A stretch of DNA of 64,000 bases, from NCBI RefSeq assembly GCF_002929535.1, contig NZ_PJJO01000060.1:186001-250000 (forward strand), in the 5' to 3' direction. Positions within the stretch are counted from its first letter, which is position 1. Each line of letters opens with the position of its first letter. This stretch comes from Cryobacterium sp. Y11. GTDB taxonomy: Bacteria > Actinomycetota > Actinomycetes > Actinomycetales > Microbacteriaceae. The position numbers were made by a program, and so were the translations under genes. This document shows positions 63,400 to 64,000 of the stretch, piece by piece. The notes under the pieces were generated by a model. That model saw only the letters and a program-made list of their open reading frames with translations, was not told the DNA's origin and did not search any database.

Positions 63400-64000
63400 G
63401 GGCTCGACCTGCCGAGACTGAGGGTTCGGCGCTGTCGGCGACAGCTGTCATTCGCTCTCCCTGCCGCCAACCCCGTGCGATCTCCGGGAACGCGGCCCAC
63501 CGCCCGCGCTTTGTCAACAGGGCACGAGCGAGCGAGCGGCCGAGCTCAAAAGCGACGGCCATTCGCCCTCTGGTCAATGAGAACAACTTGCTATGAAAGA
63601 CAAGTAGGTTGCGACCGAGAAGACGAGACGGGATCCCGCTCGAGCGCTGTGAAACTCTGGCGCGGGGTACCCACACGACTCGGCGACCGGCGCGCCGGAG
63701 GCGGGTGTGCAGGTCCGTTTCCTCAAAATAGAGGAAATACACCTCATCAAGCCTGAAGGCTTCAAGATCAGCAGTGCGATACATCGTGAACGCGCCATCA
63801 AGCCACTCGCGATCAACGACAGGTTCTTGCATCCTGGCACCTGCGTTTACATGGTGCCGCGGTAACTTCAGTAGCGGCGTGAGCCGCCCACCAACAGACC
63901 AGATCTGCATATCTAGATCGGCGTTCAACAAGGTGGGCCCTGCCACAGCGATACTGGGATCAGCCAAAAGTTCGTCCCTCAACGCTCGCACTGCATCCGG
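63392..64000 (-). CDS. GT2 family glycosyltransferase, C-terminal part (5' end beyond window)
   Basis: The frame is open to the window edge (…PDAV then RALRDELLADPSI), so the N-terminal nucleotide-binding half is missing; a GTG at 63991 is not the start. Visible are VAGPTLLNADLDMQIWSVGG, EWLDGAFTMYRTADLEAF and YFLYFEETDLHTRLRRAG, the rhamnosyltransferase-like GT2 pattern with the catalytic base region. It ends inside the polymerase-like gene start. Confidence 0.88.
   Translation of the reverse strand, partial: PDAVRALRDELLADPSIAVAGPTLLNADLDMQIWSVGGRLTPLLKLPRHHVNAGARMQEPVVDREWLDGAFTMYRTADLEAFRLDEVYFLYFEETDLHTRLRRAGRRVVWVPRARVSQRSSGIPSRLLGRNLLVFHSKLFSLTRGRMAVAFELGRSLARALLTKRGRWAAFPEIARGWRQGERMTAVADSAEPSVSAGRALG

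Noticed and set aside
1..64000. CRISPR arrays, prophage genes and transposases
   Set aside because: No spaced direct-repeat array, integrase, transposase or phage structural gene was recognised.
1..64000. tRNA and rRNA genes
   Set aside because: No cloverleaf with CCA-proximal stem and GTTCGA-type T-arm was found in the gaps by eye; a covariance scan would be decisive.

Overview
The window reads as chromosome of a high-GC actinobacterium, most likely family Microbacteriaceae (a Cryobacterium-like member is my inference, not a proof). The reasons are the gene order alr-tsaE..tsaB-rimI-tsaD, rpsI-rplM-truA, the rpsM-rpsK-rpoA-rplQ block without rpsD, two DUF4190 proteins, a DUF4012 protein, and promoters that place a TANNNT -10 box about 7 nt before a start codon (leaderless mRNAs). 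Nearly everything is on the minus strand.

Region 1 (1-16.4 kb): end of a THUMP-like methyltransferase, two small DUF4190 membrane proteins, then genes for cell-wall precursors and tRNA t6A modification read leftward from glmS: glmS, acpS, alr, tsaE ... tsaB, rimI, tsaD. The tsaE-tsaB junction is split by about 7.6 kb holding two TauE/SafE exporters, a quinone oxidoreductase, thiamine salvage genes (thiM, thiE) and a TPP-riboswitch-controlled HMP/thiamine-precursor ABC transporter. The thiamine part is flanked by a degenerate direct repeat of about 105 bp. coaA diverges from glmS.

Region 2 (16.4-23.1 kb): glmM, rpsI-rplM, truA, an OatA-like acyltransferase and a double-GNAT protein. A very large GC-rich hairpin lies between coaA and glmM.

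Region 3 (23.2-46.5 kb): the S10-spc-alpha ribosomal superoperon, rpsJ to rplQ, read leftward. It is cut between map and infA by a complete mannitol PTS locus (mtlD, mtlF, mtlA, ptsI, ptsH, an extra lactose/cellobiose-type IIB, and divergent mtlR). mtlR appears to be preceded by an 11-codon leaderless ORF that overlaps its start. Several gaps in the superoperon hold strong hairpins, two of them where rpsN and rpsD sit in other bacteria.

Region 4 (46.5-64 kb): a cell-surface polysaccharide cluster with lower apparent GC: DUF4012 protein, priming glycosylphosphotransferase, VanZ-like protein, Wzx-like flippase, GT-B glycosyltransferase, YfhO-like and GtrII-like membrane proteins, a fused 3,4-ketoisomerase/N-acetyltransferase, GtrA, GtrB-like GT2, a DegT aminotransferase, a Wzy/ligase-like protein and a truncated GT2. 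Together they suggest a polymer carrying a 3-acetamido-3,6-dideoxyhexose, with a GtrA/GtrB/GtrII-type side-chain decoration route.
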